Source: Stenotrophomonas panacihumi (lineage in GTDB: Bacteria; Pseudomonadota; Gammaproteobacteria; Xanthomonadales; Xanthomonadaceae). From it: a DNA stretch of 34,283 nucleotides. The notes under the pieces were generated by a model. It was not told where the DNA came from. It was given only the letters and a program-made list of their open reading frames with translations, and did not search any database. A program made the translations under genes and the position numbers. The DNA lies in assembly GCF_001431645.1 (NCBI RefSeq), contig NZ_LLXU01000136.1, positions 1 through 34,283 on the forward strand, in the 5' to 3' direction. Shown one piece after another: positions 8,168-18,732 of the stretch. Numbering within the stretch: the stretch's first letter is position 1; the number at the start of each line of letters is the position of its first letter.

Positions 8168-8186
8168 GCGCGCCCTCCCACGTGCC

Positions 8187-9524
8187 ATGAACATCGAAAT
8201 GTCGCTGCCCGCCACCCACAAACAGACCCGCCAGACCATCGTGCGCCTGCTCTCGAGCATGGCCAGCGCGAAGGAGATCAGCCAGTACCTCAAGCGCTTC
8301 TCGCAGCTGGACGCCAAGCGCTTCGCCGTGGTGAAGGTCGGCGGCGCGGTGCTGCGCGACGAGCTGGACGACCTGACCTCCTCGCTGACCTTTCTGCAGG
8401 AAGTCGGCCTGACCCCGATCGTGCTGCACGGCGCCGGCCCGCAGCTGGATGCCGAGCTGTCCGCGGCCGGCATCGAGAAGCAGACCGTCAACGGCCTGCG
8501 CGTGACCTCGCCGGAAGCCCTGGCCATCGTGCGCCGCGTGTTCCAGCAGTCCAACCTCAAGCTGGTCGAGGCGCTGCAGCAGAACGGCGCGCGCGCCACC
8601 TCCATTACCGGCGGCGTGTTCGAGGCCGAGTACCTCGACCCGCAGACCTACGGGCTGGTGGGCGAGGTGAAGCGCGTGAACCTGGCGCCGATCGAAGCCA
8701 GCCTGAAGGCCGGCTCGATCCCGGTCATCACCAGCCTGGGCGAAACCCCGAGCGGGCAGATCCTCAACATCAACGCCGACTTCGCCGCCAACGAACTGGT
8801 GCGCGAGCTGCAGCCGTACAAGATCATTTTCCTCACCGGCACCGGCGGCCTGCTCGATGCCGAGGGCCGGGTGATCGATTCGATCAACCTGTCCACCGAG
8901 TACGAGCACCTGATCGAGCAGCCGTGGATCCATGGCGGCATGAAGGTGAAGATCGAACAGATCAAGGACCTGCTGGACAAGCTGCCGCTGGAGTCGTCGG
9001 TGTCGATCACCCGGCCCGCCGACCTGGCCAAGGAGCTGTTCACCCACAAGGGCTCGGGCACGCTGGTGCGCCGCGGCGAGCGCGTGCTGCGCGCCACCTC
9101 GTGGGGCGAACTGGACCTGGTGCGGATGAAGTCGCTGATCGAATCCAGCTTCGGCCGCACGCTGGTGCCGGACTACTTCGACAAGACCCGCCTGTTGCGC
9201 GCCTACGTCAGCGAGAACTACCGCGCCGCGGTGATCCTCACCGACGAGGCCGACGGCGTGTACCTGGACAAGTTCGCCGTGCTCGACGACGCGCAGGGCG
9301 AAGGCCTGGGCCGCGCGGTATGGAACGTGATGCGCGAGGAAACCCCGCAGCTGTTCTGGCGTTCGCGCCACAACAACCAGGTCAACATTTTCTACTACGC
9401 CGAGTCCGACGGTTGCTTCAAGCAGGAGAAGTGGAAGGTGTTCTGGTACGGGCTGGAGAGCTTCGAGCAGATCCAGCGCTGCGTGGCCCACTGCGCCACG
9501 CGCACGCCGACCCTGCAGGGCTGA
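8187..9524 (+). CDS. argB: Bifunctional N-acetylglutamate kinase / N-acetylglutamate synthase
   Basis: A 445-residue fusion. Residues about 30-280 form an amino-acid-kinase domain with VVKVGGAVL (48-56), HGAGPQLD (81-88) and an NINAD segment. Residues about 290-445 form a vertebrate-type GNAT synthase domain ([13 protein letters not shown], then [11 protein letters not shown] and FWRSRHNN). The protein carries out the first two steps from glutamate: acetylation, then phosphorylation. Such NAGS-K fusions are known from Xanthomonas, Xylella and Maricaulis. ATG at 8187 is used; ATG at 8199 is a possible alternative. Arginine feedback inhibition is expected from the family but not visible in sequence. 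Confidence 0.96.
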   Translation: MNIEMSLPATHKQTRQTIVRLLSSMASAKEISQYLKRFSQLDAKRFAVVKVGGAVLRDELDDLTSSLTFLQEVGLTPIVLHGAGPQLDAELSAAGIEKQTVNGLRVTSPEALAIVRRVFQQSNLKLVEALQQNGARATSITGGVFEAEYLDPQTYGLVGEVKRVNLAPIEASLKAGSIPVITSLGETPSGQILNINADFAANELVRELQPYKIIFLTGTGGLLDAEGRVIDSINLSTEYEHLIEQPWIHGGMKVKIEQIKDLLDKLPLESSVSITRPADLAKELFTHKGSGTLVRRGERVLRATSWGELDLVRMKSLIESSFGRTLVPDYFDKTRLLRAYVSENYRAAVILTDEADGVYLDKFAVLDDAQGEGLGRAVWNVMREETPQLFWRSRHNNQVNIFYYAESDGCFKQEKWKVFWYGLESFEQIQRCVAHCATRTPTLQG

Positions 9525-9527
9525 GCC

Positions 9528-10135
9528 ATGGGCCTGGAACAGCTGCCCGCCGACTGGCGCACGGTGCCGACGCTGAAGGGAAACCACGCGACCCTGGAGC
9601 CCCTCGCCACCGCGCATGCCGATGACCTGCGCACCGCGCTGGGCGCCGGCGAGCTGTCCAGGCTGTGGTACACCAACGTGCCGGCGCCGGCCCAGGCCGG
9701 CGCCTACATCGACACCGCGCTGCGCATGCAGGCCGAAGGCCAGGCGCTGCCTTTCGCGGTGCGCAACGCCGCCGGCCACGTGGTCGGCAGCACGCGCTTG
9801 TACGACCTTCAGCCCGACGTGCCGCGCCTGTCCATCGGCTACACGTTCTACGCCCCTTCGGCACAGCGCACCGGCCTGAACACCGAAACCAAGCTGATGC
9901 TGCTCCAGCACGCCTTCGAGCGGCTGGGCTGCATCAGCGTGGTGTTCGAGACCAGCTGGTTCAACCACGCCTCGCGCACCGCCATTGCCCGCCTCGGCGC
10001 GAAGCAGGACGGCGTGCTGCGCGGGCACAAGCGGCATGCCGACGGCAGCATCCGCGACACCGTGATCTTCTCCCTCCTCGACACAGAGTGGCCGGCCGCG
10101 CGCCGCCACCTGCAGTACCGCCTGGAAGCCAACGC

Positions 10136-10139
<4 letters not shown>
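9528..10139 (+). CDS. GNAT-family acetyltransferase, RimJ/RimL type (arg operon, second)
   Basis: A 203-residue protein of the RimJ/RimL-like branch of N-acetyltransferases: GSTRLYDLQ (about 87-95), then SIGYTFY and AFERLGC, then [20 protein letters not shown], the typical C-terminal block where the Asn-x-x-Ser motif and 'LGFxxEG' segment sit. It begins three bases after the NAGK/NAGS gene and overlaps argC by four bases (ATGA), so it is translationally coupled in the arg operon. The substrate is unknown. A second unassigned acetyltransferase in the same operon (6610-7047) makes a shared accessory role in N-acetylated intermediates possible. Confidence 0.92.
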
Positions 10140-11086
<947 letters not shown>

Positions 11087-11099
11087 ACGAGATTCCCCG

Positions 11100-12395
11100 A
11101 TGACCAACCTCCTGTGGCAGAAACCCGGCGTGGCCGTCGATGCGCAGATCCAGCGCTTCCTCGCCGGCGACGACGTCATCCTCGACCGCGAGTTCTTCCT
11201 GCATGACATCCAGGCCAGCAAGGCGCACGCCGAAGGCCTGCAGCACATCGGCATCCTCTCCGCCGAGGAACTCGCCGGCCTGCTGCGCGAACTCGACGTG
11301 CTCGCCGCCGACTGGCGCGCCGGAAACTTCGTGCTCGACGAACAATACGAGGACGGCCACTCGGCCATCGAGGCGCGCCTGACCGAACGCCTCGGCGATG
11401 CCGGCCGCAAGATCCACACCGGCCGCAGCCGCAACGACCAGGTCCTGGTCGCCACGCGCCTGTGGCTGAAGGAAAAGCTCGCCCGCGTGGCCGAACTGAG
11501 CCGCGAGGCGGCCAAGGTCGCGCTGGACCGCGCGCAAGCCGAAGCGCAGCTGCCGGTTCCCGGCTACACCCACATCCAGCGCGCCGTCGTCTCCTCGGCG
11601 GGCATGTGGTGGGCCGGCTGGGCCGAGGCCTTCATCGACGACGCCATCCGCGCCGCCGACACGCTGAAGCTGGTCGACGCCAACCCGCTCGGCACCGCCG
11701 CCGGCTATGGCGTCAACCTGCCGCTGGACCGCGACCACACCACCGCCGCGCTGGGCTTCGCGCGCCTGCAGGTTTCGCCGATCTACGCGCAGCTCTCGCG
11801 CGGCAAGTTCGAACTGGCCGCGCTGGAAGCCCTCGGCAGCGCCACGCTGGACCTGCGCCGCATCGCGTGGGACCTGTCGCTGTTCACCAGCGCCGAGTAC
11901 GGCTTCGTCGCGCTGCCGGCGCAGTACACCACCGGCAGCTCGATCATGCCGAACAAGCGCAACCCGGACGTCATCGAGCTGATGCGCGCCACCCATGCCA
12001 GCGTGGCCGCCGCGCGCACCGAGATCGAGCAACTGCTCTCGCTGCCGTCCGGCTACCACCGCGACCTGCAGGCCTCCAAGGGCGCCATCTTCCACGGCTT
12101 CGGCCGCGGCCTGGCCGCGCTGGAACTGCTGCCGGCGCTGCTGGCCAACCTGGAATGGCGCGAAGACCGCCTGCGCGCCGCCATCGACTCGGGCATGTAC
12201 GCCACCGACGTCGCCGTCGAAGCCGCCGTGGCCGGCGTGCCGTTCCGCGAGGCCTACAAGGCCGCCGCGGCCAGCGCCGACAGCGCGGGGCAGGGCCGCA
12301 CGCCGGAAGGCAGCCTGGCCGCGCGCGTCTCGCCGGGCGCGGCCGCCGACCTGCGCCTGGATGCCCTGCGCGCGCGTTGGCAGGCGCTGGGCTGA
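11100..12395 (+). CDS. argH: Argininosuccinate lyase
   Basis: A 431-residue enzyme of the fumarase/aspartase superfamily that splits argininosuccinate into arginine and fumarate. Conserved blocks: HTGRSRND (107-113 region), PGYTHIQRA with T157-H158, and the signature [12 protein letters not shown] (279-290), in which S281 is the expected catalytic serine. It is somewhat shorter than the E. coli protein (457) but similar to the xanthomonad type. ATG at 11100 follows argC by 13 bases with AGATTCC weakly in the ribosome-site position. It completes arginine synthesis. Confidence 0.97.
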   Translation: MTNLLWQKPGVAVDAQIQRFLAGDDVILDREFFLHDIQASKAHAEGLQHIGILSAEELAGLLRELDVLAADWRAGNFVLDEQYEDGHSAIEARLTERLGDAGRKIHTGRSRNDQVLVATRLWLKEKLARVAELSREAAKVALDRAQAEAQLPVPGYTHIQRAVVSSAGMWWAGWAEAFIDDAIRAADTLKLVDANPLGTAAGYGVNLPLDRDHTTAALGFARLQVSPIYAQLSRGKFELAALEALGSATLDLRRIAWDLSLFTSAEYGFVALPAQYTTGSSIMPNKRNPDVIELMRATHASVAAARTEIEQLLSLPSGYHRDLQASKGAIFHGFGRGLAALELLPALLANLEWREDRLRAAIDSGMYATDVAVEAAVAGVPFREAYKAAAASADSAGQGRTPEGSLAARVSPGAAADLRLDALRARWQALG

Positions 12396-12398
12396 GCC

Positions 12399-12665
12399 AT
12401 GGCCATCCAGAAGCACTATCTGGTGATGGCGATGCGCAAGCCCGGCTTCAGCGACGCCGTGGTGCAGCCGCATCGCGATTTCCTGGCCGGGCTGCGCGGG
12501 CAGGGCAAGCTGCTGCTGACCGGCGGTTTCGCCGATGGCACCGGCGGCGCCTACATCCTGCAGCACGTGGAAAGCCTGGACGAGGCGAAGGCGCTGGTGG
12601 CACGCGACCCGCTCGTGCTGCAGGACGCCTCCACGCTCACCGTGCACGAATGGAACACCCACTGA
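12399..12665 (+). CDS. YciI-like protein
   Basis: An 88-residue protein of the YciI fold (dimeric alpha/beta ferredoxin-like). The conserved His is H25 in QPHRDFL, followed by GKLLLTGGFADG and a RDPLVLQDAS segment near the C-terminus, which is where the family's conserved Asp lies. YciI relatives may be small hydrolases or dehydrochlorinase-like enzymes, but the biological role is unsettled. It starts three bases after argH and ends 16 bases before proB, so it is embedded in the arginine/proline operon. Confidence 0.88.
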   Translation: MAIQKHYLVMAMRKPGFSDAVVQPHRDFLAGLRGQGKLLLTGGFADGTGGAYILQHVESLDEAKALVARDPLVLQDASTLTVHEWNTH

Positions 12666-12681
12666 TTCCACGGACGACCCC

Positions 12682-13848
12682 ATGACCGATCTGCGCGCGC
12701 CCATCGCCCCTGCGTTCACCGAGCAATCGTTGCCGCCGTGGCGGCGCGCGGTGCTCAAGGTCGGCAGCAGCCTGCTCGCCGCCGACGGCGGTGGCCTGTC
12801 GCCGCGCCACGCGCTGGGGCTGGCGCAGTTCGTCTCCACCCATGTGGGCGCCGGGCGCGAGGTGGTGATTGTTTCCTCCGGCGCGGTGGCTGCCGGCCGC
12901 GCCATCCTGCCGCGCGCCGCCGAACAGGGCGCGGCGATGGCCGCCCGCCAGGCGCTGGCCGCGCTCGGCCAGGCGCAACTGATGGCGCTGTGGCAGCGCT
13001 TCTTCGAACGCCCGGTCGCGCAGGTACTGCTCACCCACGACGACCTGCGCAACCGCCGCCGCTACCTCAACGCGCGCGCCACCCTCAACGAACTCCTGCG
13101 CCTGGGCGCGCTGCCGGTGGTCAACGAGAACGACACCGTGTCGGTGGACGAGCTCAAGCTCGGCGACAACGACAACCTCGCCGCGATCGTCGCCGCGCTG
13201 GTCGATGCCGACGCGCTGTTCATCGCCACCGACATCGACGGCCTGTACAGCGCCGACCCGCGCCAGAACCCCAACGCCGAGCCGATCAACGAAGTCACCG
13301 AACTGGACGCCGGCGTGCTGGCGATGGCCGGCGGCAGCGGCGCCTCGGGCATGGGCACCGGCGGCATGCGCACCAAGCTGGAAGCGGCGGCGAAGGCGGG
13401 CGCGGCGGGCATCGAGACCTACCTGTTCAACGGCCGCAGCGGCGAAGTGCTGCGCGCGCTCGGCCACGACCGCCTGCGCGGCACCCGCCTGCATCCGGCG
13501 CGCACGCGCATCGCCGCGCGCAAGTACTGGCTGCGGCATGCGCCGGTGGAGCCGGGCGCCATCCTCGTCGATGCCGGCGCGGCGCGGGCATTGGCCGAGA
13601 AGGGCGCCTCGCTGCTGCCGGGCGGCGTCACCCAGGCGCAGGGCGAGTTCCGCCGTGGCGACATGGTGGAGATCCGCACGCCGGGCGAAGGCGGCGAACA
13701 GGCGATAGCGCGCGGCGTCAGCCAGTACTCGGCGCAGGACATCCGCCGCCTGGCCGGCCGGCATTCGCGCGACATCGAATCGATCCTCGGCTACAACTAC
13801 GGCGAGAACATCGTCCACCGCGACGACCTCGTGCTGCTAACCGCCTGA
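12682..13848 (+). CDS. proB: Glutamate 5-kinase
   Basis: A 388-residue enzyme that phosphorylates glutamate, the first step of proline synthesis. The amino-acid-kinase domain starts with AVLKVGSSLL and contains VVIVSSGAVAAGR, VVNENDTVS, LGDNDNLAAIVA and GTGGMRTKLEAA. A C-terminal PUA domain follows from about residue 290 (ARKYWLRH... GAARALAEKGASLLPGGV). I chose ATG at 12682 for the normal N-terminus; a longer in-frame extension overlaps yciI and is not supported. proA follows after three bases. Proline feedback is expected from the family. Confidence 0.97.
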   Translation: MTDLRAPIAPAFTEQSLPPWRRAVLKVGSSLLAADGGGLSPRHALGLAQFVSTHVGAGREVVIVSSGAVAAGRAILPRAAEQGAAMAARQALAALGQAQLMALWQRFFERPVAQVLLTHDDLRNRRRYLNARATLNELLRLGALPVVNENDTVSVDELKLGDNDNLAAIVAALVDADALFIATDIDGLYSADPRQNPNAEPINEVTELDAGVLAMAGGSGASGMGTGGMRTKLEAAAKAGAAGIETYLFNGRSGEVLRALGHDRLRGTRLHPARTRIAARKYWLRHAPVEPGAILVDAGAARALAEKGASLLPGGVTQAQGEFRRGDMVEIRTPGEGGEQAIARGVSQYSAQDIRRLAGRHSRDIESILGYNYGENIVHRDDLVLLTA

Positions 13849-13851
13849 CCC

Positions 13852-15117
13852 GTGAGCGCCCCCATGTCCGACATCAAGACCCTTGCGATGGAATGCCGCC
13901 TGGCGGCGCAGACGCTGGCCCAGCTCGACGGCGCGGCCAAACAGGCGCTGCTGGCGGCGATGGCGCAAGCGCTGGAGGACGACGCGGACGACATCCTCGC
14001 CGCCAATGCGCGCGACCTCGACGCCGCGCGCGAAAAGGGCGTCGGCAGCGCGATGCTCGACCGCCTCGCGCTGGACCCCAAGCGCCTGCGCGGCGTGGCC
14101 GACGCGCTGCGCGAAGTCGCCGCGCTGCCGGACCCGGTCGGGCAGGTGACCCGCGACGACTTGCGCCCGAACGGCATCCGCGTGCAGAAGGTGCGCGTGC
14201 CGCTCGGCGTGATCGCGATGATCTACGAAGCGCGCCCGAACGTGACCGCCGACGCGGCGGCGCTGTGTATCAAGGCCGGCAATGGCGTGATCCTGCGCGG
14301 CGGTTCGGAGGCGATCCATTCCAACACCGCCATCGCCCGCGCCCTGCGCCGCGCACTCGAGGCGCACGGCGTGCCGGCCGCGGCGCTCACCCTGGTCGAA
14401 GACCTGCGCCGCGAGACGATGCTCGAACTGCTGCAGCTCAACGAGATCATCGACCTGGCCATCCCGCGCGGCGGCGAGGGGCTGATCCGCTTCGTCGCCG
14501 AACACGCGCGCGTGCCGGTGATCAAGCACTACAAGGGCGTATGCCACCTGTTCGTGGACGACTCGGCTGATCCGGAACTGGCCTTGCGCCTGCTGATTGA
14601 CGGCAAGGTCTCGCGCCCGGCGGCGTGCAACTCACTGGAAACGCTGTTGGTGCACGAGGCGGTTGCCGCGGATTTCCTGCCGCGTGCCGCGCAGGCGCTG
14701 CGCGAGCGCGGCGTCGAACTGCGCGGCGACGAGGCCAGCCGCCGCATCGTGCCGGACATGGCGCCGGCCACCGATGCCGATTTCGCCGCCGAGTACCTGG
14801 ACCTGGTGATCGCCGTGCGCGTGGTGCCGGACCTGGGCGCGGCCATCGCGCACATCCGCCACTACGGTTCGGACCACACCGAGGTCATCGCCACCGGCAA
14901 CGACGCGCACGCCGAGCGCTTCGTGCAGGCGCTGCGCTCGGCGGTGGTGATGGTCAACGCCTCCTCGCGCTTCTCCGATGGTGGCGAACTGGGGCTGGGC
15001 GCGGAGATCGGCATCTCCACCACGCGCCTGCATGCCTACGGGCCGATGGGCCTGGAAGCGCTCACCGTCGAGCGCTTCGTGGTGCGCGGCGAAGGGCAGA
15101 CGCGCAACCTGCCGTGA
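13852..15117 (+). CDS. proA: Gamma-glutamyl phosphate reductase
   Basis: A 421-residue NADPH-dependent reductase producing glutamate semialdehyde from the ProB product. It belongs to the aldehyde dehydrogenase superfamily; the catalytic cysteine is C231 in [13 protein letters not shown]. Other family blocks are IYEARPNVT (124-132), LRGGSEA and [20 protein letters not shown]. The start is GTG at 13852, three bases after proB; ATG at 13864 (four residues later) is the alternative. It is the last gene of the operon. Its stop lies seven bases from the convergent pgaD stop, with no terminator seen between them. Confidence 0.97.
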   Translation: MSAPMSDIKTLAMECRLAAQTLAQLDGAAKQALLAAMAQALEDDADDILAANARDLDAAREKGVGSAMLDRLALDPKRLRGVADALREVAALPDPVGQVTRDDLRPNGIRVQKVRVPLGVIAMIYEARPNVTADAAALCIKAGNGVILRGGSEAIHSNTAIARALRRALEAHGVPAAALTLVEDLRRETMLELLQLNEIIDLAIPRGGEGLIRFVAEHARVPVIKHYKGVCHLFVDDSADPELALRLLIDGKVSRPAACNSLETLLVHEAVAADFLPRAAQALRERGVELRGDEASRRIVPDMAPATDADFAAEYLDLVIAVRVVPDLGAAIAHIRHYGSDHTEVIATGNDAHAERFVQALRSAVVMVNASSRFSDGGELGLGAEIGISTTRLHAYGPMGLEALTVERFVVRGEGQTRNLP

Positions 15118-15124
15118 GGTGGCT

Positions 15125-15592
15125 TCAGCGGTAGCGCACCACGCGCACCGCCACCGGCCGCGCCTGCGGATCGAGCGAGACCTGCGCCACGCGGCTGTGG
15201 CGCAGCAGCACGCCCAGCTGTTCGGCCACGCCCAGGCGCTGGTCCACTTCGGTTTCCGGCACGGTGCGGCGACGCCGGCGTTCGTCGTTGTTGCGAAAGC
15301 GCGCGCGGTTGTATTCGGCCCAGCCGATCAGCACCACCGCGCACAGCAGCGCGATCAGGGGCAGGGCGGCGAGCAGGAACGGATCGAGCGCGTTCTGCTC
15401 CAGGTACAGCCGGAAATACGCCGTGCGCAGGCCGATGAACCACGCGACCAGCGTGAGCAGCGGCGCCCACAGGTAGAAGTAGGCCATCCATGCGCCGGCG
15501 GTCACCGCGCCATAGGCGAGCCGGCGCGAGCGGCCGAGGCGGTCGGGCAGGTGGATGATCGGCGGCGGGGTGGGCTTGGCGGGCTGGGTCAT
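15125..15592 (-). CDS. pgaD: PgaD, poly-N-acetylglucosamine synthase subunit
   Basis: A 155-residue inner-membrane protein with two hydrophobic segments (about residues 28-55 and 72-95) and a C-terminal cytoplasmic tail rich in charged residues. E. coli PgaD has the same two-helix plan and supports the glycosyltransferase PgaC, receiving cyclic di-GMP together with it. Sequence identity in this family is low, so the call rests on topology and on its position as the last gene of pgaABCD. ATG at 15592 overlaps the pgaC stop by four bases. Confidence 0.85.
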   Translation of the reverse strand: MTQPAKPTPPPIIHLPDRLGRSRRLAYGAVTAGAWMAYFYLWAPLLTLVAWFIGLRTAYFRLYLEQNALDPFLLAALPLIALLCAVVLIGWAEYNRARFRNNDERRRRRTVPETEVDQRLGVAEQLGVLLRHSRVAQVSLDPQARPVAVRVVRYR

Positions 15593-16845
15593 CGGACACC
15601 TCGGTCGGGACTGCGCCACAGGGCGCGCTGGCGGCGACGCGCCAGCAGCGTGCGGGGAAGGGCGATGACGGCGGTGAGCATGCCGATCATCCAGAACGCC
15701 ACCGGGTACCAGATCACCCAGTAGAACTGCCGGGCCAGGCCGCGTTCGTAGCGGCGCTCGATCGCCAGGCTGGTGGCGAACTGCAGCAGGCACACCACCG
15801 CCAGGATCAGGCCGTGCCAGCGCGGCAGCAGCGTGTCCACGTACAGCAGCGGCGGCAGCGCGATGAACTTGCCCAGCGCCCACAGCACGATGATGGCGAG
15901 CATCGCGTAGGCCCACAGCAGGCTCAGCGCGTATTCGAGCAGCACGCCCCACATGCGCCGGCGTCGCCACGAGAGCGCGCTGCGGCCATGGCTGAGCAGC
16001 ACCTCCACGCCGCCGCGCGCCCAGCGCAGGCGCTGCATCCACAGGCCGCGGAAGGTTTCGGGCATCAGGATCCAGCACAGCGCGTTGGGTTCGTAGCGGA
16101 TGTCCCAGCCGTCCAGCTGCAGGCGCCAGGAGATGTCGATGTCCTCGGTCACCATGTCGTCGGCCCAGAAGCCCACGCGGTGCAGGGCCGAGCGGCGGAA
16201 CGCGCAGATCACCCCGGAGACGGTGAACAGCCGGCCATACACCCGCTGCGCGCGCTTGATCAGTCCGACGATGGCCGAGAACTCGCCCACCTGCATGCGC
16301 CCCATCAGCGTGGTGCGGTTGCGCACGCGCGGGTTGCCGGTGACGCCGCCCACGCGCGGGCCGTCCACCAGATGGCCGACCAGCCAGCGCGTGGCGTGCA
16401 CGTCGAGCAGCGCGTCGGCATCCACGCATACCAGGTAGTCCGAACGCGAGGCCAGCGTGCCCACGCGCAGCGCGTTGGCCTTGCCGTGGTTGTGCTCAAG
16501 GTGCACCACGCGCAGGCGCGGATGGTGCGCGGTGAGGTCTTCGAGCACCCGTGCGGTGTCGTCGGTGCTGCCATCGTTGATGGCGATGACCTCGAAGTGG
16601 GGGTAGTCCTGCGCGACGGCGGCGGCGATGGTCTCGGCGATATGGTCGGCCTCGTTGAAGCACGGCACCAGGATCGAGACGAACGGCGCCTGCGCCAGCG
16701 GCGGTGGCGATTCGGGCCGCGGTGCGCGGCGTTCGCGCCGCCAGTAGTAGTACACCCCGCCGATCATCCAGAAGAACGCCATCACGATGGGGTAGAAGAA
16801 CGCGAAGTTGAACAGCCACGTCAGGTACGGGAAATCGAACGCCAT
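15589..16845 (-). CDS. pgaC: Poly-beta-1,6-N-acetyl-D-glucosamine synthase
   Basis: A 418-residue family 2 processive glycosyltransferase in the inner membrane. An N-terminal membrane segment (about 11-35) precedes the cytoplasmic GT-A domain with AINDGSTDD (D91), the DxD motif VDADALLD (D142/D144), TEDIDISW (E234/D235) and QRLRW (271-275), the set that marks processive synthases. Three to four membrane segments follow from about residue 300. It polymerises UDP-GlcNAc into beta-1,6 chains. The gene overlaps pgaD and starts three bases after pgaB. Confidence 0.96.
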   Translation of the reverse strand: MAFDFPYLTWLFNFAFFYPIVMAFFWMIGGVYYYWRRERRAPRPESPPPLAQAPFVSILVPCFNEADHIAETIAAAVAQDYPHFEVIAINDGSTDDTARVLEDLTAHHPRLRVVHLEHNHGKANALRVGTLASRSDYLVCVDADALLDVHATRWLVGHLVDGPRVGGVTGNPRVRNRTTLMGRMQVGEFSAIVGLIKRAQRVYGRLFTVSGVICAFRRSALHRVGFWADDMVTEDIDISWRLQLDGWDIRYEPNALCWILMPETFRGLWMQRLRWARGGVEVLLSHGRSALSWRRRRMWGVLLEYALSLLWAYAMLAIIVLWALGKFIALPPLLYVDTLLPRWHGLILAVVCLLQFATSLAIERRYERGLARQFYWVIWYPVAFWMIGMLTAVIALPRTLLARRRQRALWRSPDRGVR

Positions 16846-16848
16846 CGC

Positions 16849-18732
16849 TTACCGCTCCAGGTAGGGGAACTGGCGGGCGGACATCGCCTCGCGTGCTTCC
16901 GGGAGGGCGGGCGAGCCGCCGATGAAATCGTCCGGGTAGTAGCCGAGGTGGCGCACGCCTTCGGCCTGCAGCAGGCGCGCGTGGCGCAGCAGTTCGCCGG
17001 GCGGCAGCGGCTGGCCGCTGCGCCAGTCCACGCTCTGCAGCTCGAACAGGGTCTTCTCCATGGCGTGCGGCTGCGCGGCGACGCGTCGCGCGAGCTGGCG
17101 CAGCCAGCGGTCGCCGTTGCGGGCGCCTTCCATGCGTGGCATCGCCATCAGCGCGGTGTAGTCGTAGGCGGCATTGAAGGCGTGCAGGGTCTGCGCGAAC
17201 CAGGCCTCGCTGCGCGGCTGCAGCACCGGCTGGGCGAACAGGTTGCGCACGGTCACCAGCTTCGGGCGCCAGCGTTCGGCGGCCTGCTTGAGCTGGGCGG
17301 TGAAGTCGACCAGCCCCTGCGTGCGCCGCGCGGGGTCGCCATTGCCGTAGGCCGGCAGCTCGTCGTCGCGCAGGTAGGCATCGTCGTGGAAGAGCAGGCC
17401 TTCGAAGTAGGCATTCGCGGCGAGGTCTTCGTAGATGTCCGAGACCAGCGCCCGCGTGCGCGGATTGCCCGGGTCCAGCCGCGGCACGTCGGCCGGGTCG
17501 GACGCGGCGATCTGCAGGGCGCGCTGTTCGCCCGCATCGGGCAGGTGGTAGCCGAGCACCGGCAACCAGGCGAATACGCGCACGCCGGCGCGGGTGCGCA
17601 GCTGCCAGGCGACGCGGTTGAACAGGTCCGCGCGCATGGGCAGGTGGCGGTTGGGGAAGTACAGCGCGTCGGCGGCGCCGTCGCCGTCCGGGTCGGCGAA
17701 AGCCTGCAGGAAGACGTGGCTCGGGCCGATGTCCTTCACCCGCTGCACCAGCTTGTCGAGGTTGCGCGCCAGCTGGGCCGGGTCCGGGTCGTAGACGTAG
17801 TCCAGGTCGATCTGCATCGCGCGCATGCCGTCGCGCGAGAGGTCGCGGCGCAGCTCCCCGGCGAGGTCGTTGACGTCGGGGTTGTTGAACAGCAGCAGCC
17901 GGCCGAGGCTGGCCAGCGATTGCGCATCGACGCGGTCGCGGCCCCGCTGGCCGATGTCGGCTTCCTGCGAGCGGCCTTCCAGGTCGAAGCTCAGCGTCAT
18001 GCCGAGCGTGGCGGCGATGTCGTTGGTGGCGCGGTTGTACGCGGCGTAGGGCCACACGATCACCCGCGGCGCGCGGCCCAGGTGCGTCTTGAGCGTCGTG
18101 CTGCTGGTGGCGAGGTCATGCTGGATGCGCGCGCGGTACTGTGCTTCGTCCTCGTAACCCTGCGCGCCGCGCCATTCGCGCGTCACCGCCGCCGGGGTCT
18201 GGTTGCCGTAGGGGTTGCCCGGCACGCCGCGGTGCAGGTCGTGGCTGTGCGAGCCGATCTCCACCAGCCCGCTGTCCTGCATCTCGCGCAGCTGCGCCCA
18301 GGTGACGAAATCGGCGGCGGTGTAGTCGCGCGGGCCATAAGGCACGACCTGGCCCGGCGGCAGTTCCACCCATGCCGTCACCGGCGCCACCAGCGCCGGG
18401 TAGCCGTACGCGCGCAACAGCGGGAACACCCGCGTGTAGACGCTGCGCAGGCCGTCGTCGAAGGTCAGCAGCACGGGACGCGTGGGCAGTGTGGCACGGC
18501 CGGCGCGCGCGTCGAGCACCTGCTGCACGCTCACCGGGTGGTAGCCATGCGTGCGCAGCCAGTCCAGGTGCGCGGCGAAGTTGGCGGTGGACACGGCGTA
18601 GCGGTCGGCATCGCCCTTGGCGGCGACGTCGTCGCGTACGTCGTGGTAGCTGAGCACCAGCAGCCCGGCGCGCGCGGGCAACGCGAGCGCCAACAGGGCG
18701 GCGAACAGCAGCATCGAGACCCAGCGCGTCAT
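16849..18732 (-). CDS. pgaB: PgaB, poly-N-acetylglucosamine N-deacetylase
   Basis: A 627-residue periplasmic protein with two domains. The N-terminal polysaccharide-deacetylase domain has D92-D93 (LTFDDGL) and H162/H167 (SHSHDLH), the metal and catalytic residues. The C-terminal domain (from about 290) matches the GH153-type hydrolase/PNAG-binding half: MQIDLDYVYDPD, FAWLPVLGYH, LFHDDAY. It partly deacetylates the polymer so it can leave through PgaA. The signal peptide ends in LPARAG with no cysteine, so unlike the E. coli protein this one lacks a lipobox. ATG at 18732 overlaps the pgaA stop (ATGA). Confidence 0.95.
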   Translation of the reverse strand: MTRWVSMLLFAALLALALPARAGLLVLSYHDVRDDVAAKGDADRYAVSTANFAAHLDWLRTHGYHPVSVQQVLDARAGRATLPTRPVLLTFDDGLRSVYTRVFPLLRAYGYPALVAPVTAWVELPPGQVVPYGPRDYTAADFVTWAQLREMQDSGLVEIGSHSHDLHRGVPGNPYGNQTPAAVTREWRGAQGYEDEAQYRARIQHDLATSSTTLKTHLGRAPRVIVWPYAAYNRATNDIAATLGMTLSFDLEGRSQEADIGQRGRDRVDAQSLASLGRLLLFNNPDVNDLAGELRRDLSRDGMRAMQIDLDYVYDPDPAQLARNLDKLVQRVKDIGPSHVFLQAFADPDGDGAADALYFPNRHLPMRADLFNRVAWQLRTRAGVRVFAWLPVLGYHLPDAGEQRALQIAASDPADVPRLDPGNPRTRALVSDIYEDLAANAYFEGLLFHDDAYLRDDELPAYGNGDPARRTQGLVDFTAQLKQAAERWRPKLVTVRNLFAQPVLQPRSEAWFAQTLHAFNAAYDYTALMAMPRMEGARNGDRWLRQLARRVAAQPHAMEKTLFELQSVDWRSGQPLPPGELLRHARLLQAEGVRHLGYYPDDFIGGSPALPEAREAMSARQFPYLER

